From assembly GCF_014650335.1 (NCBI RefSeq), contig NZ_BMUT01000008.1, forward strand, positions 89,688 through 153,687: 64,000 nucleotides of DNA. The letters run 5' to 3'. Both the position numbers and the translations under genes were made by a program. Origin of the DNA: Streptomyces hiroshimensis (lineage in GTDB: Bacteria > Actinomycetota > Actinomycetes > Streptomycetales > Streptomycetaceae). This document shows, in pieces, positions 38,524 to 47,339 of the stretch (position 1 is the first letter of the stretch; each line of letters starts with the position of its first letter). The notes beneath the pieces are model-generated. The model did no database searches, was not told the DNA's origin, and saw only the letters and a program-made list of their open reading frames with translations.

Positions 38524-40191
38524 TTGAGTACCGAACAGGGTTCCCACTCGAATTACCGCCGGACCCTGGGCACGACGGCCCTCACGGCCGTCGGTCTCGG
38601 GTCGATCATCGGCTCCGGCTGGCTTTTCGGCGCCGAGCGTGCCGCCGTACTGGCCGGCCCGGCTGCCATCTTCGCCTGGGTCATCGGCGCCGTCGTGGCG
38701 CTGACCATCGCCCTCACCTACACCGAGCTCGGCTCGATGTTCCCGAAGGCCGGCGGCATGGTGCGCTACGGCCAGTACTCGCACGGCTCGCTGGCCGGCT
38801 ACATGGCCGCCTGGGCGAACTGGATCGCCATCGTCTCGGTGATCCCGGGTGAGGCGACCGCCTCGATCCAGTACATGAGCTCGTGGAAGTTCGACTGGGC
38901 GGGCAAGCTCTTCGACGGCAAGGAGCTCACCGGTACCGGCCTCGCCGCCGCCAGCGTCCTGGTCGTCTTCTACTTCTTCCTGAACTGGTTCGCGATCACC
39001 CTGTTCGCCAAGACGAACAACGCGATCACCGTGTTCAAGGTCGTCGTACCGGCGCTGACCGCGGGCGCGCTGATCTTCGCGCACTTCGACACCAGCAACG
39101 TCGGCTCCGCCCACGGCGGCTTCGCCCCCAACGGCTGGAGCGCCGTCTTCAGCGCCGTCGCCGTCGCGGGCATCGTCTGGGCCTTCAACGGCTTCCAGTC
39201 GCCGCTCAACATGGCCGCCGAGGCCCGTAACCCCGGCAAGTCGCTGCCGAAGGCCGTCGTCGGCTCCATCCTGATCGCGCTGGTCATCTACATCGCGCTG
39301 CAGGTCGCCTTCCTGATGGCCGTCCCGGCCGCGGACCTCTCCGGCGGCTGGAACACCCTGGCCTACAAGTCCCCGCTCGCGGACCTCTCCATCACCTGGG
39401 GCCTGAACTGGCTCGCGCTGCTGCTCTACGCGGACGCCTTCATCTCCCCGTCGGGCACCGGCATGATCTACGCGGCCACCACCTCCCGCATGATCAACGG
39501 CGTCCAGGAGAACGGCCACCTGCCGAAGGTCTTCGGCAAGGTCGACCCCAAGACCGGCGTCCCGAAGCCGGCCCTGCTGCTCAACCTGGTGATCTCCTTC
39601 GTCTTCCTGGCCGTCTTCCGCGGCTGGGGCTCGATCGCCGAGATCGTCGGTGTCGCCACCGTCATCTCGTACATCACCGGCCCCGTCGCCGTGATGTCGC
39701 TGCGCCGCCTCTCGCCGGACATGAAGCGCCCGGTCAAGCTGAAGGCCATGCCGGTCATCGCCCCCATCGCGATGATCTTCGGCTCGCTGGTCATGTACTG
39801 GGCCCGCTGGCCGCTGACGGGCAAGGTCATCTTCATCATGGCCATCGGTCTGCCGATCTGGGCCTGGTACGAGCTGCGCAAGCCGTGGGCCGAGCTCAAG
39901 CCGCACCTGGTGGCCGGCGCCTGGATGGTCACCTACCTGCTGGTCATGGCCTTCGTCTCGTGGGCCGGCGGCACCGAGTTCGGTGGCAAGGGCTACCTGG
40001 CCCAGGGCTGGGACATCGTGGTCGTCGTCCTGATCGCGCTGGTGTTCTACTTCTGGGGTGTCCGTAGCGCCTGGCGCAACCCGACCCTCGTCCAGACCGA
40101 GAAGGAGCTGGCCGCCGCCGAGGCCGCCGAGGCCGCCGAGGCCTCCGGCGACGCGGAGGAGCGCTCCGAGCCCTCTCTGGCGAAGCCGTAG
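38524..40191 (+). CDS. APC-family amino acid permease (aspartate/glutamate-type)
   Basis: A 555-residue membrane protein with 12 or more hydrophobic helices. The TM1 motif GLGSIIGSGWLFGAERAA and TM3 region MVRYGQYSHGSLAGYMAAW fit the YveA-like acidic amino acid permease group of the APC superfamily, as do the long loops and the Glu/Ala-rich C-terminal tail. TTG 38524 is the start, supported by AAGGAG 9 nt upstream. Substrate specificity is inferred from overall resemblance only. An intrinsic terminator precedes the gene and a large hairpin follows it. Confidence 0.86.
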   Translation: MSTEQGSHSNYRRTLGTTALTAVGLGSIIGSGWLFGAERAAVLAGPAAIFAWVIGAVVALTIALTYTELGSMFPKAGGMVRYGQYSHGSLAGYMAAWANWIAIVSVIPGEATASIQYMSSWKFDWAGKLFDGKELTGTGLAAASVLVVFYFFLNWFAITLFAKTNNAITVFKVVVPALTAGALIFAHFDTSNVGSAHGGFAPNGWSAVFSAVAVAGIVWAFNGFQSPLNMAAEARNPGKSLPKAVVGSILIALVIYIALQVAFLMAVPAADLSGGWNTLAYKSPLADLSITWGLNWLALLLYADAFISPSGTGMIYAATTSRMINGVQENGHLPKVFGKVDPKTGVPKPALLLNLVISFVFLAVFRGWGSIAEIVGVATVISYITGPVAVMSLRRLSPDMKRPVKLKAMPVIAPIAMIFGSLVMYWARWPLTGKVIFIMAIGLPIWAWYELRKPWAELKPHLVAGAWMVTYLLVMAFVSWAGGTEFGGKGYLAQGWDIVVVVLIALVFYFWGVRSAWRNPTLVQTEKELAAAEAAEAAEASGDAEERSEPSLAKP

Positions 40192-40215
40192 CGACCAGAT
40201 CTCCAGTGCCGCGCA

Positions 40216-40253
40216 GGGGCGGCCGAGGGCCCGCGAGGGCCGTCGGCCGCCCC
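40216..40253 (+). terminator. Hairpin terminator after the APC permease
   Basis: GGGGCGGCCGA (40216-40226) pairs with TCGGCCGCCCC (40243-40253). An inner GGCCC/GGGCC pair leaves a GCGA loop. The hairpin is followed by TTCT, 25 nt after the stop codon. Confidence 0.8.
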
Positions 40254-40424
40254 TTCTCGCATCCGTGCTCCCGGGGCCCGGTGGCCGAATGCGTGCCTCT
40301 TCGTAAAAAACCGTATCCGCTGCGTAAAGGTCGGGCGTACGCTCGGGCATATGCGTACTGCGGTTTCTCCGGGAAAGGCCGAGGGGCGTGCGCCGGCGCT
40401 CATCGCGGCGGAAGGGCAGGGGCG

Positions 40425-40607
40425 ATGACAGACAGCGGACCGGTCCTGCCATGGCTGGTGATCCGCCAGGACGAGAACGGCAACCGCTACCGCGTCGGGC
40501 GCTACGCCACGCGGACCGAGGCCGAGAAGGTCGTCGGCCGGCTGGACGGCGACGGCGGCCGCCGCCGGCTCTACATAGTCGAACGGGTGGGGCGGGCGGC
40601 GTCCTGA
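40425..40607 (+). CDS. Small SPOR-like domain protein
   Basis: A 60-residue protein resembling the short SPOR-domain proteins common in Streptomyces (WLVIRQDENGNRYRVGRYATRTEAEKVV, a beta-alpha-beta pattern spanning residues 10-37). No signal peptide or membrane helix is present, so a peptidoglycan-binding role is doubtful despite the family name. ATG 40425 has AAGGG 8 nt upstream and AGGGG nearer. It is followed by the NUDIX gene after 59 nt, which seems to have its own promoter. Confidence 0.75.
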   Translation: MTDSGPVLPWLVIRQDENGNRYRVGRYATRTEAEKVVGRLDGDGGRRRLYIVERVGRAAS

Positions 40608-40652
40608 AAGGGCCCACCCGGGCCCATAGGCCATAGCCGGCCGCACGGCCCG

Positions 40653-40666
40653 TACGCTGAGCGTCC
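40653..40666 (+). promoter_or_regulatory. Leaderless-type promoter of the NUDIX gene
   Basis: TACGCT (40653-40658) ends 8 nt before ATG 40667 and no ribosome-binding site is present. Confidence 0.4.
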
Positions 40667-41071
40667 ATGACGACCGTACGCGTAGTGGTGGGCGCAGCCC
40701 TGTTCGACGAAGGCAAGCTGCTCGCCGCGAGGCGGAGCGCGCCGCCCGAGCTCGCCGGCCGCTGGGAGCTGCCCGGCGGCAAGCTGGAGCCCGGCGAGAG
40801 CGCCGAGCAGGCGCTCGTCCGTGAGCTGCGCGAGGAGCTCGGCGTGGAGGCCGAGCCGCTGGAGCGCGTCGTGGGGGAGTGGCCGCTGCGCCCGCCGTAC
40901 GTGCTGCACGTCTGGACGGCCAGGCTGCTCGCGGGCGAGGCCCGCCCCCTCCAGGATCACGACGAGCTGCGCTGGCTCACCCCGGACCAGGTGGACGACG
41001 TCGACTGGCTGGACCAGGACCGCCCCGCCGTGGCGCTCGCCGCGGGGCTGCTGCGGCGCACGGCCCCGTGA
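40667..41071 (+). CDS. MutT-like NUDIX hydrolase
   Basis: A 134-residue NUDIX protein. The complete Nudix box (GX5EX7REUXEEXGU) reads from GGKLEPGES through ALVRELREELGV at about residues 37-59. LFDEGKLLAARRS and GRWELPGGK give the beta-sheet context of the MutT/CTP pyrophosphohydrolase group. It probably hydrolyses (deoxy)nucleoside triphosphates, possibly 8-oxo-dGTP, in nucleotide-pool cleansing. The oxidised substrate is not proven by sequence. The ATG lies 8 nt after a TACGCT hexamer and appears leaderless. Confidence 0.9.
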   Translation: MTTVRVVVGAALFDEGKLLAARRSAPPELAGRWELPGGKLEPGESAEQALVRELREELGVEAEPLERVVGEWPLRPPYVLHVWTARLLAGEARPLQDHDELRWLTPDQVDDVDWLDQDRPAVALAAGLLRRTAP

Positions 41072-41254
41072 GCGGGCCTCTTCGCGCCGGCTCCCCGCGC
41101 GCCCGCTCACCGCGTGCCCGTACGCGCCGCGCACAGCCTGCTACGCCATCTGCCGCACGCACGACGGCCTCGGACCGCTGAAGAAGAGCAGAAGAAGGGC
41201 CTGAGAAGGCCGAAGAAGCGCGGAAGAAGATAGGCGGACCCTCATACCGGGTAT

Positions 41255-41734
41255 GTGCTGATTATTCACCCTGAACCGGGTAAACCCGGCGGGGCCGCAG
41301 CGGTCTGGGAAGTGGTCGGCGTGAACGACAGCGCGGGGACCTTGGCGTCGACACCCGGCTTCGCCGAATGGAGCTTCCCTGCCGAGCCCGGCGCCGTCCG
41401 CAAGGCGCGCACCCTCGTCCGCGACACCCTGCACGACTGGGGCATGGAAGGCGTCACCGATGTGACGGTGCTGCTGGTCAGCGAGCTCGTCACGAACTCC
41501 CTGCGGTACGCGAGCGGACCGATCGGAGTACGGATGTACTCCCACGCGGGGCCCACCCTTCTGGTGGAGGTCTCCGACCCCCTCCCCGACCCGCCCCGCG
41601 AGCGCGTGGCCGAGCCCGACGACGAGGGCGGGCGCGGCCTGCAGCTCGTGGCATGCGCCTCCCGCCGCTGGGGAACGCGACGGGGGAACACGGGCAAGAC
41701 CGTGTGGTTCGAACTGAGCCTGCCCGGCCACTGA
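41255..41734 (+). CDS. HATPase-domain protein (RsbW-like anti-sigma kinase)
   Basis: A 159-residue single-domain GHKL ATPase. The N-box is LLVSELVTNSLRYAS, and the G1/G2 region is DEGGRGLQLVACASRRWG with GKTVWFEL at the end. Streptomyces encodes dozens of such proteins, which resemble the anti-sigma kinases RsbW and SpoIIAB. The closest fit here is the C-terminal domain of the SpoIIE phosphatase encoded 128 nt downstream. The GTG at 41255 lies within a CATACC-G-GGTATG dyad. GTG 41321 is an alternative start with GGAAG upstream. Partner sigma or anti-anti-sigma factors are not nearby. Confidence 0.82.
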   Translation: MLIIHPEPGKPGGAAAVWEVVGVNDSAGTLASTPGFAEWSFPAEPGAVRKARTLVRDTLHDWGMEGVTDVTVLLVSELVTNSLRYASGPIGVRMYSHAGPTLLVEVSDPLPDPPRERVAEPDDEGGRGLQLVACASRRWGTRRGNTGKTVWFELSLPGH

Positions 41735-41862
41735 CCGGGGAAGGACTCGTAGCGGGTTGAGACCGTGCTGTGATCGTGAAGTCCGTGTTCCGAAGGGCCC
41801 CTGTGCTGGATACTCGGCCTTCTGATGCCGGTGCGAGCACATGAGCCGGAGGGGACGGGCAC

Positions 41863-44514
41863 GTGAGCGAAAAGCCAGCGGGTGCGGCGGGTGGTGCGGC
41901 GCAAGGATCGCGCGCCACGGAGATGTGGCAGAACAACCCGCCCGGATCCCTCTACGACTACATCCGCGTCGCCTCCTTCTCCCTCGGGCCCGACGGGCGG
42001 ATCGAGCAGTGGAGCGAGCGCGCGGCCGAGCTCTTCGGGATAGCGGCACGGCACGCCGTCGGCAAGGACCCGCTGGAGGTGCTGGCCCCGGCCGACGGGC
42101 ACGACCGCTCGCACCCGCCCGCCCCCTTCCTCGGCGAGGGCGGGCTCGACGGGCGCGAGTGGACGGGCCTGATCCCGTATCAGCGCGGCGGCCGGCAGCC
42201 CGGAGCGGGCGGCGGAGCGGGCGCCGGGCCGGGGGCGGTTGACGGGGCGTCCGCTGCAGGGCAGCCCGGAGCCGAGCAGTCCGGGCTCGCCGAGATCTAC
42301 GTGATGCCCACGCAGAACGAGCGCGGGGAGCGCGCCGCGCTCTGCGTCGCCGTCGACGTCCGGGCCCTGCGCGGAATAGAGACCGACATCGCGGCCTCCG
42401 AAGCCGTTTTCGGCCAATCTCCGCTGGGATTCTTCTTCTTCGGCACCGATCTCACGCTGCTGCGCGTCAACGAGAGCTTCGCGCAGGCCTTCGGCCGCCC
42501 CGCCGACTGGCACCGCGGCCGGACCCCGCACGACTTCCTGCCGCGCGGCGAGGCCGAGCGGCTCACCGCCGCCTTGCGCCAAGTCCTCGACACCGGAAAG
42601 CCGGTGTCGGACATCCAGCTCGTCGGGCCCGTCCCCGGGCACAGCGAGCGCCGCCGCTGGTCGGTCTCGCTCTACCGGCTGCACAGCGGCAGCGGGCGGC
42701 CCATCGGCGTCGCCGCGCTCGCCACCGACGTCACCCGGCGCCGCCGCGCCGAGCGCGAAGCGGCCGGCGTCCGCCGCAACCTGGCCCTGCTCAACGAGGC
42801 CGGGGCCCGCATCGGCAACTCCCTGGACCTGGAGACCACCGCCCGCGAGCTGCTGGACGTCGCCGTCCCCCAGTTCTGCGACCTCGCCTCCGTGGACCTC
42901 TACCAGGGCCTGCTCGCCGGCGACGAGGCCCCGCCCGGGCTCGCCGACGGCAGCGCCGAGCTGCGCCGCGTCGCCTACGCCAGCGCGGTCTCCGGCGCGC
43001 CCGTCGTCGGCGGCGAGAAGCCCGTCCAGGTCGGCGAGGTGCACCGCTATCCCTTCCACTCGCCGTGCGCCGCCGCGCTGCGCACCGCGCAGGTGCAGGT
43101 CATCCCGCGCCGGGAGGGCGAGGACGGCCCCGAGCTCGGCGCCGTCGTGCAGTCCACGCTCGCCGTGCCGATGGTCGCCCGCGACACCGTGGTGGGGCTC
43201 GCGCAGTTCTCCCGTACGAAGGGCAGCGAGCCGTTCGGCGAGCGGGACACCGCCCTCGCCGTCGAGCTGGCCGCCCGCGCCGCCGTCTGCATCGACAACG
43301 CCCGCCTCTACCGGCGCGAGCACGAGCGCGCCGTCATCCTCCAGCGCAGCCTGCTGCCCCCCGGCGACCCCGAGGCCGCCGGTCTGGAGATCGCCTGCCG
43401 CTACCTGCCCGCCAACGCGGCCACCGAGGTCGGCGGCGACTGGTTCGACGTCATCGAGCTGCCCGGGCACCGCACGGCCCTCGTCGTCGGCGACGTCATG
43501 GGCCGCGGGCTGCGCGCGGCGGTCGCCATGGGCGAGCTGCGCACGGCCGTGCGCACCCTGGCCATGCTCGACCTGGAGCCGGCCGAGGTGCTCTCCGCCC
43601 TCGACGAGATCGCCCACGGGCTCGGCCGCCCGGGCGGCAAGCAGTCCTCCACGCGCGGGGTACGGGGCGGGGTGCGCGCCGCCGACCTCTCCGAGGTCTA
43701 CCTCGCCACCTGCGTCTACGCCGTCTACGACCCCGTCACCCGGCGCTGCACCATCGCCAACGCCGGCCACCTGCCGCCCGTCCTCGTCCAGTCCGGGTGC
43801 CCCGCCGAGCTGCTCGACGTCCCGCCCGGCATGCCGCTGGGCGTCGGCGGCGAGCTCTTCGAGGAGACGGTGGTCGACCTGCCGGACGGCGCGCTGCTGG
43901 CCCTCTACACCGACGGCCTCGTCGAATCCCGCGACCACGCCCTGGACGAGGGCCTGGAGGCCTTCCAGGAGGCCCTGACCGGCCCCGCCCGGCCCCTGGA
44001 AGAGGTCTGCGAGCACGTCCTCGGCGCCCTCGACACCCACCACGGCGAGGACGACATCGCCCTCCTCATGGCCCGCCTGCGGGGCCTGCCGGCCGACCAC
44101 GTAGGCGACTGGACGCTGCCGGCGGAACCGCGCTCGGTCGCCCGCGCCCGCGAACTGGCCCGGGAACAGCTCCCGCAGTGGGGCCTGGAAAGCCTGGTCG
44201 ACACGACCGAGCTGCTGGTCAGCGAGCTCGTCACCAACGCCCTGCGCTACGGCGAGGGCGAGATCCGGCTACGGCTGCTGCTGGACCGGACGCTGGTCTG
44301 CGAGGTCTGGGACGGCGGCCTGGTCCAGCCGCGGCGGCGGCGCGCCCGCGATACGGACGAGGGCGGGCGGGGCCTGCAGCTCGTGGGGCTGCTGAGCGCG
44401 GCGTGGGGCAGCCGCCGCACCCCCCACGGCAAGACGGTCTGGTTCGAGCTGGCCCTGCCGGACGGGGAGTTCCCGGCGCCGGATGCGGTGGAGGCGTTGC
44501 TGAGCCTGTACTGA
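41863..44514 (+). CDS. PAS-GAF-SpoIIE phosphatase with HATPase domain
   Basis: An 883-residue cytoplasmic signalling protein. A first PAS-like domain covers about residues 30-130. It is followed by a Gly/Ala-rich linker, a second PAS (about 185-300, FFFGTDLTLLRVNESFAQAFG) and a GAF domain (about 305-480). The SpoIIE-type PP2C domain covers about 485-710 (EVGGDWFDVIELPGHR, VVGDVMGRG, LALYTDGLVESR). A HATPase domain runs from about 735 (ELLVSELVTNALRYGEGE). It likely senses a ligand or redox cue and adjusts an anti-anti-sigma factor by dephosphorylation. GTG 41863 follows GGAGGGG by about 10 nt. It may form a unit with the preceding HATPase gene. Confidence 0.88.
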   Translation: MSEKPAGAAGGAAQGSRATEMWQNNPPGSLYDYIRVASFSLGPDGRIEQWSERAAELFGIAARHAVGKDPLEVLAPADGHDRSHPPAPFLGEGGLDGREWTGLIPYQRGGRQPGAGGGAGAGPGAVDGASAAGQPGAEQSGLAEIYVMPTQNERGERAALCVAVDVRALRGIETDIAASEAVFGQSPLGFFFFGTDLTLLRVNESFAQAFGRPADWHRGRTPHDFLPRGEAERLTAALRQVLDTGKPVSDIQLVGPVPGHSERRRWSVSLYRLHSGSGRPIGVAALATDVTRRRRAEREAAGVRRNLALLNEAGARIGNSLDLETTARELLDVAVPQFCDLASVDLYQGLLAGDEAPPGLADGSAELRRVAYASAVSGAPVVGGEKPVQVGEVHRYPFHSPCAAALRTAQVQVIPRREGEDGPELGAVVQSTLAVPMVARDTVVGLAQFSRTKGSEPFGERDTALAVELAARAAVCIDNARLYRREHERAVILQRSLLPPGDPEAAGLEIACRYLPANAATEVGGDWFDVIELPGHRTALVVGDVMGRGLRAAVAMGELRTAVRTLAMLDLEPAEVLSALDEIAHGLGRPGGKQSSTRGVRGGVRAADLSEVYLATCVYAVYDPVTRRCTIANAGHLPPVLVQSGCPAELLDVPPGMPLGVGGELFEETVVDLPDGALLALYTDGLVESRDHALDEGLEAFQEALTGPARPLEEVCEHVLGALDTHHGEDDIALLMARLRGLPADHVGDWTLPAEPRSVARARELAREQLPQWGLESLVDTTELLVSELVTNALRYGEGEIRLRLLLDRTLVCEVWDGGLVQPRRRRARDTDEGGRGLQLVGLLSAAWGSRRTPHGKTVWFELALPDGEFPAPDAVEALLSLY

Positions 44515-44590
44515 CGGAGTCTGTGTTGACGGGTGAGTCTGCACTGACCGGGGCCGTCACGGTCGGAGTCGGCCGTGGTGTGATGGCCCC

Positions 44591-44986
44591 GTGAACCGCA
44601 CCGCAGCCGAAGACAGCAACCGCCGCATGCTGCGGGCCCGGGACGCGATGGACCGCGCGTACGCGCAGCCGCTGGACGTCCCGGCCCTGGCCCGCATCGC
44701 CCACGTCTCGGAGGCGCACTTCACCCGCACCTTCCGGGCCACGTTCGGCGAGACGCCGCACCGGTACCTGCAGCGCCGCCGCGTCGAGCGGGCCATGTTC
44801 CTGCTGCGCGAGACCGACCGCAGCGTGACGGACATCTGCTTCGAGGTCGGCTTCGGCAGCCCGGGGACCTTCAGCCGCACGTTCCGCGACATCGTCGGCC
44901 GGTCGCCGAGGACGTACCGCAAGGAGGCGGTGACCGCGGCCGTACCGACGTGCTTCGCGATGGCGTGGACGCGGCCGAGTACCTGA
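44591..44986 (+). CDS. AraC-family regulator, DNA-binding domain only
   Basis: A 131-residue protein consisting almost entirely of the AraC/XylS double helix-turn-helix (LDVPALARIAHVSEAHFTRTF and SVTDICFEVGFGSPGTFSRTFR as the two helical pairs). No ligand domain is present, as in MarA/SoxS-type regulators. It lies 66 nt upstream of a VOC protein on the same strand, a common pairing in Streptomyces in which the regulator controls the adjacent glyoxalase-fold gene. The start is GTG 44591 with no ribosome-binding site. Confidence 0.87.
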   Translation: MNRTAAEDSNRRMLRARDAMDRAYAQPLDVPALARIAHVSEAHFTRTFRATFGETPHRYLQRRRVERAMFLLRETDRSVTDICFEVGFGSPGTFSRTFRDIVGRSPRTYRKEAVTAAVPTCFAMAWTRPST

Positions 44987-45039
44987 GCGGCTGCCGGTAC
45001 CTGAGCAGTTTCGGATAAGTTTCCGGCCGGCCGGGTCGG

Positions 45040-45052
45040 TAGCGTGATGCCC
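45040..45052 (+). promoter_or_regulatory. Leaderless-type promoter of the VOC gene
   Basis: TAGCGT (45040-45045) ends 7 nt before ATG 45053 and no ribosome-binding site is visible, as at ppgK. Confidence 0.4.
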
Positions 45053-45463
45053 ATGTTCAACGCCATCACGCAATCGCAGATATACGTCCTCGACCAGGAC
45101 GAGGCCCTCGACTTCTACGTCGGCAAGCTCGGCCTGGAGGTCACCGCCGACGTCGACATGGGCTTCATGCGCTGGCTGACCGTCAGCGTCCCCGGTCACC
45201 CGGAGCGCCAGATCCTGCTGGAGAAGCCGGGAGCTCCGGCGATGTCCGAGGAGACGGCGCAGCAGGTCCGCGAGCTGGTGACCAAGGGCGCGATGGGCGG
45301 CTGGCTCATCCTCACCACGGACGACTGCCGCAAGACGTACGAGACGCTGCTGGCCCGGGGCGTCGAGTTCACCGAGGAGCCCACGGACCGCCCCTACGGG
45401 ACGGACTGCGGCCTCCGTGACCCGTTCGGCAACCGGATCCGCTTCACGCAGCCGCGGGCGTAG
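45053..45463 (+). CDS. VOC (glyoxalase/bleomycin-resistance fold) protein
   Basis: A 136-residue vicinal-oxygen-chelate protein with two beta-alpha-beta-beta-beta modules (SQIYVLDQDEALDFYVGKLG and GGWLILTTDDCRKTYETL; ending RDPFGNRIRFTQP). Members include glyoxalases, dioxygenases and antibiotic-binding proteins. The specific role is unknown. GTG 45044 and ATG 45047 also precede it, but ATG 45053 gives the family start MFNAITQSQIYV. It probably belongs with the upstream AraC regulator. Confidence 0.85.
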   Translation: MFNAITQSQIYVLDQDEALDFYVGKLGLEVTADVDMGFMRWLTVSVPGHPERQILLEKPGAPAMSEETAQQVRELVTKGAMGGWLILTTDDCRKTYETLLARGVEFTEEPTDRPYGTDCGLRDPFGNRIRFTQPRA

Positions 45464-45565
45464 CCGAGGGGCGTAGGAGAGGGCGCGTGGGGCGCGCGGA
45501 TAAGATCCCCGCTGGCTGACACGTAATCAGACGGGTCGGACGGGTCAGATGGGGGAGCGGTCACC

Positions 45566-45991
45566 ATGGTGGACGAGAACAAGAAGACGATCCTGGGCTT
45601 CTTCGAGGCGGTCAGCGACCGCCGGCTGGAGGACCTTCCGCGGTACATGGCGCAGGACGTCGTGGACCACAACAAGATCATCCACGGTGAGGCCGACGAG
45701 CCGGGCGCCGCGTTCGAGGGCCTGCGCATGCAGGTGGCGGCGTTCGACCCGCTGACGGTGCGGGTGGACGAACTGATCGGCGAGGGCGACAGGGTGGTCG
45801 CCCGGGTCACCCAGCGGGGCGTCCACGGCGGCACGCATGTCCGTATGCCCGAACCGACGGGCCGGAGCTTCGAGAACGAGGCGATCTGGATCTTCACCCT
45901 GGCCGAGGGCAAGATCACCGAGATCAGGGCGGTCAGCGACCGCCTCGGCCTGTTCTTCCAGCTGGGCTGGGAGTGGCCGCAGGTCGACTAG
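45566..45991 (+). CDS. SnoaL-like (NTF2 fold) protein
   Basis: A 141-residue alpha+beta barrel protein of the SnoaL/ester-cyclase group (TILGFFEAVSDRRLEDLPRY, VDHNKIIHGE, KITEIRAVSDRLGLFFQLG). Family members act as polyketide cyclases or small hydrolases, but most stand-alone ones are uncharacterised. GGGGAG lies about 8 nt before ATG 45566. Its TAG stop codon (45989-45991) is immediately followed by the left inverted repeat of an IS5-family element. The insertion therefore abuts the end of the gene, and the stop may coincide with the target duplication. Confidence 0.83.
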   Translation: MVDENKKTILGFFEAVSDRRLEDLPRYMAQDVVDHNKIIHGEADEPGAAFEGLRMQVAAFDPLTVRVDELIGEGDRVVARVTQRGVHGGTHVRMPEPTGRSFENEAIWIFTLAEGKITEIRAVSDRLGLFFQLGWEWPQVD

Positions 45992-46008
45992 GCCCTGTCC
46001 GGCGGATC
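45992..46008 (+). repeat. Left terminal inverted repeat of the IS5 element
   Basis: GCCCTGTCCGGCGGATC is identical to the complement of 47323-47339. It starts directly after the TAG stop of the SnoaL-like gene. Confidence 0.85.
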
Positions 46009-46039
46009 ATGCTCGGGCCGGGCCCAGTAGGTTGGCCGT

Positions 46040-46390
46040 ATGTCTTCTGCACTTGTGATTGGTTACGACCCGCGAGCGATACCTGGCGTCGACGGAGAGG
46101 CGCTTCGTGCGGCGCTCGATGCGGAGCTGGCCCGGTTCGGTGAGCACGGCATCGACGCGGCCATGACTCTGATCGTGTTCGACGAATCGGCCGAGTCCAC
46201 CCTCGTCGCATCGTTGACCAAGCAGCCGTGGGATGTCGTGGTTGTCGGCGGCGGGATCCGCAAGACCGAGCAGTTGCTCCCCCTCTTCGAACAGATCGTG
46301 AATCTGATCCATCGCCATGCGCCCCAGGCTGCCATTGCGTTCAACACCAGTGGCGGGGACAGCGTCGAGGCGGCACAGCGGTGGCTCTGA
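46040..46390 (+). CDS. Conserved protein of unknown function, IS passenger
   Basis: A 116-residue soluble protein that looks like a small Rossmann-type alpha/beta domain (SSALVIGYDPRAIPGVDG, DVVVVGGGIRKTEQLLPLF, QAAIAFNTSGGDSVEAAQRW). I recall similar short chromosomal proteins in many bacteria without assigned function. It lies 32 nt inside the left inverted repeat and 16 nt from the transposase stop, convergent with it. It therefore appears to travel with the element. TAGGTT 6 nt before ATG 46040 suggests a leaderless transcript. Its base composition is slightly less GC-rich than that of its neighbours. Alternatively the IR at 45992 belongs to a separate relic and the gene is chromosomal. 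Confidence 0.75.
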   Translation: MSSALVIGYDPRAIPGVDGEALRAALDAELARFGEHGIDAAMTLIVFDESAESTLVASLTKQPWDVVVVGGGIRKTEQLLPLFEQIVNLIHRHAPQAAIAFNTSGGDSVEAAQRWL

Positions 46391-46405
46391 ACCTCGGCCG
46401 CCCGA

Positions 46406-47293
46406 TCACGTCCTGAGCCACAGCCGGATCGCAGCAACGGTGACGGTGCCGTGGAAGACATACGCCCGCTTGTCGAAGCGGGTCGCCACGGCCCGTGAGC
46501 CCTTCAGCGCGTTGATCGTCCGTTCCACTTCGTTTCTGCGCTTGTAGACCGTCTTGTCGAAACCGGCGGGACGGCCGCCCTTGCTCCCACGGCGCTTGCG
46601 GTTGGCCCGCTGATTACTGGGCTCGGGGATGGTGTGCTTGATCTGGCGTCGCCGCAGGTAGCGACGGTTGCGCCGGGAGGAATACGCTTTGTCGCCGCTG
46701 AGGTGGTCCGGTCGGGTGCGAGGGCGTCCACCGCCGAGCCGGCCGACGCGGATACGTTCCATGACCGGGATGAGCTGCGGGGCGTCGCCCCACTGGCCCG
46801 GGGTGACCAGGAGGGCCAGCGGGCGGCGTCCACCCTCACCGGCGAGGTGAATCTTGCACGTGAGGCCGCCCCGGGAGCGTCCGAGTCCCTCGTCAGGGCG
46901 GTGCTGCCAGGGCGTGCGTCTTTCCCCTGGCACCCGCGGGGGTTTCTTGCGTGCTCCGGCGGCGTGTTGGTGGGCCCGACAGGAGGTGGAGTCCACGCTC
47001 ACCATGGACCAGTCGATACGGCCTTCCACATCGGCGTCGGCCAGGACGGCCGCGAAGATCTTGTCCCACGTGCCGTCCGCCGACCAGCGTCTGTGCCGTT
47101 CGTACACGGTCTTCCACTTGCCGAATCGCGCAGGCAGATCCCGCCACGGCACCCCGGTGCGCTGCCGAAAGAGGATCCCGTCTATCACCCTGCGATGGCT
47201 CTTCCAACGCCCGCCCCGCTGACCGGACTCCGGTAGATGCGGCCGCAGCCGCACCCATTCATCGTTCGTGAGATCTCCCCGCCCCATGGGCAT
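46406..47293 (-). CDS. IS5-family transposase (DDE type)
   Basis: A 295-residue transposase with an N-terminal DUF4096-type DNA-binding region (DLTNDEWVRLRPHLP, GILFRQRTGVPWRDLP) and an RNase H-like DDE domain. The catalytic residues are D in SVDSTSCRAH, D in LSGDKAYSSRRNR and E in RRNEVERTINALKG. It is read as one uninterrupted frame, with no programmed frameshift and no truncation. ATG 47293 or ATG 47287 may be used, and neither has a clear ribosome-binding site. It lies inside perfect 17-bp terminal inverted repeats. Confidence 0.92.
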   Translation of the reverse strand: MPMGRGDLTNDEWVRLRPHLPESGQRGGRWKSHRRVIDGILFRQRTGVPWRDLPARFGKWKTVYERHRRWSADGTWDKIFAAVLADADVEGRIDWSMVSVDSTSCRAHQHAAGARKKPPRVPGERRTPWQHRPDEGLGRSRGGLTCKIHLAGEGGRRPLALLVTPGQWGDAPQLIPVMERIRVGRLGGGRPRTRPDHLSGDKAYSSRRNRRYLRRRQIKHTIPEPSNQRANRKRRGSKGGRPAGFDKTVYKRRNEVERTINALKGSRAVATRFDKRAYVFHGTVTVAAIRLWLRT

Positions 47294-47322
47294 GCCAACG
47301 ACTCGAACCCGAGGCGGTCACA

Positions 47323-47339
47323 AGATCCGCCGGACAGGG
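47323..47339 (-). repeat. Right terminal inverted repeat of the IS5 element
   Basis: GATCCGCCGGACAGGGC is the exact complement of 45992-46008. It lies 29 bp upstream of the transposase start and is followed by TTAG. Confidence 0.85.

Noticed and set aside
38335..40782. An 815-codon minus-strand frame over the APC permease
   Set aside because: The composition (Gly/Asp/Arg/Gln) is typical of antisense reading of a membrane protein gene. The plus-strand frame has the real helices.
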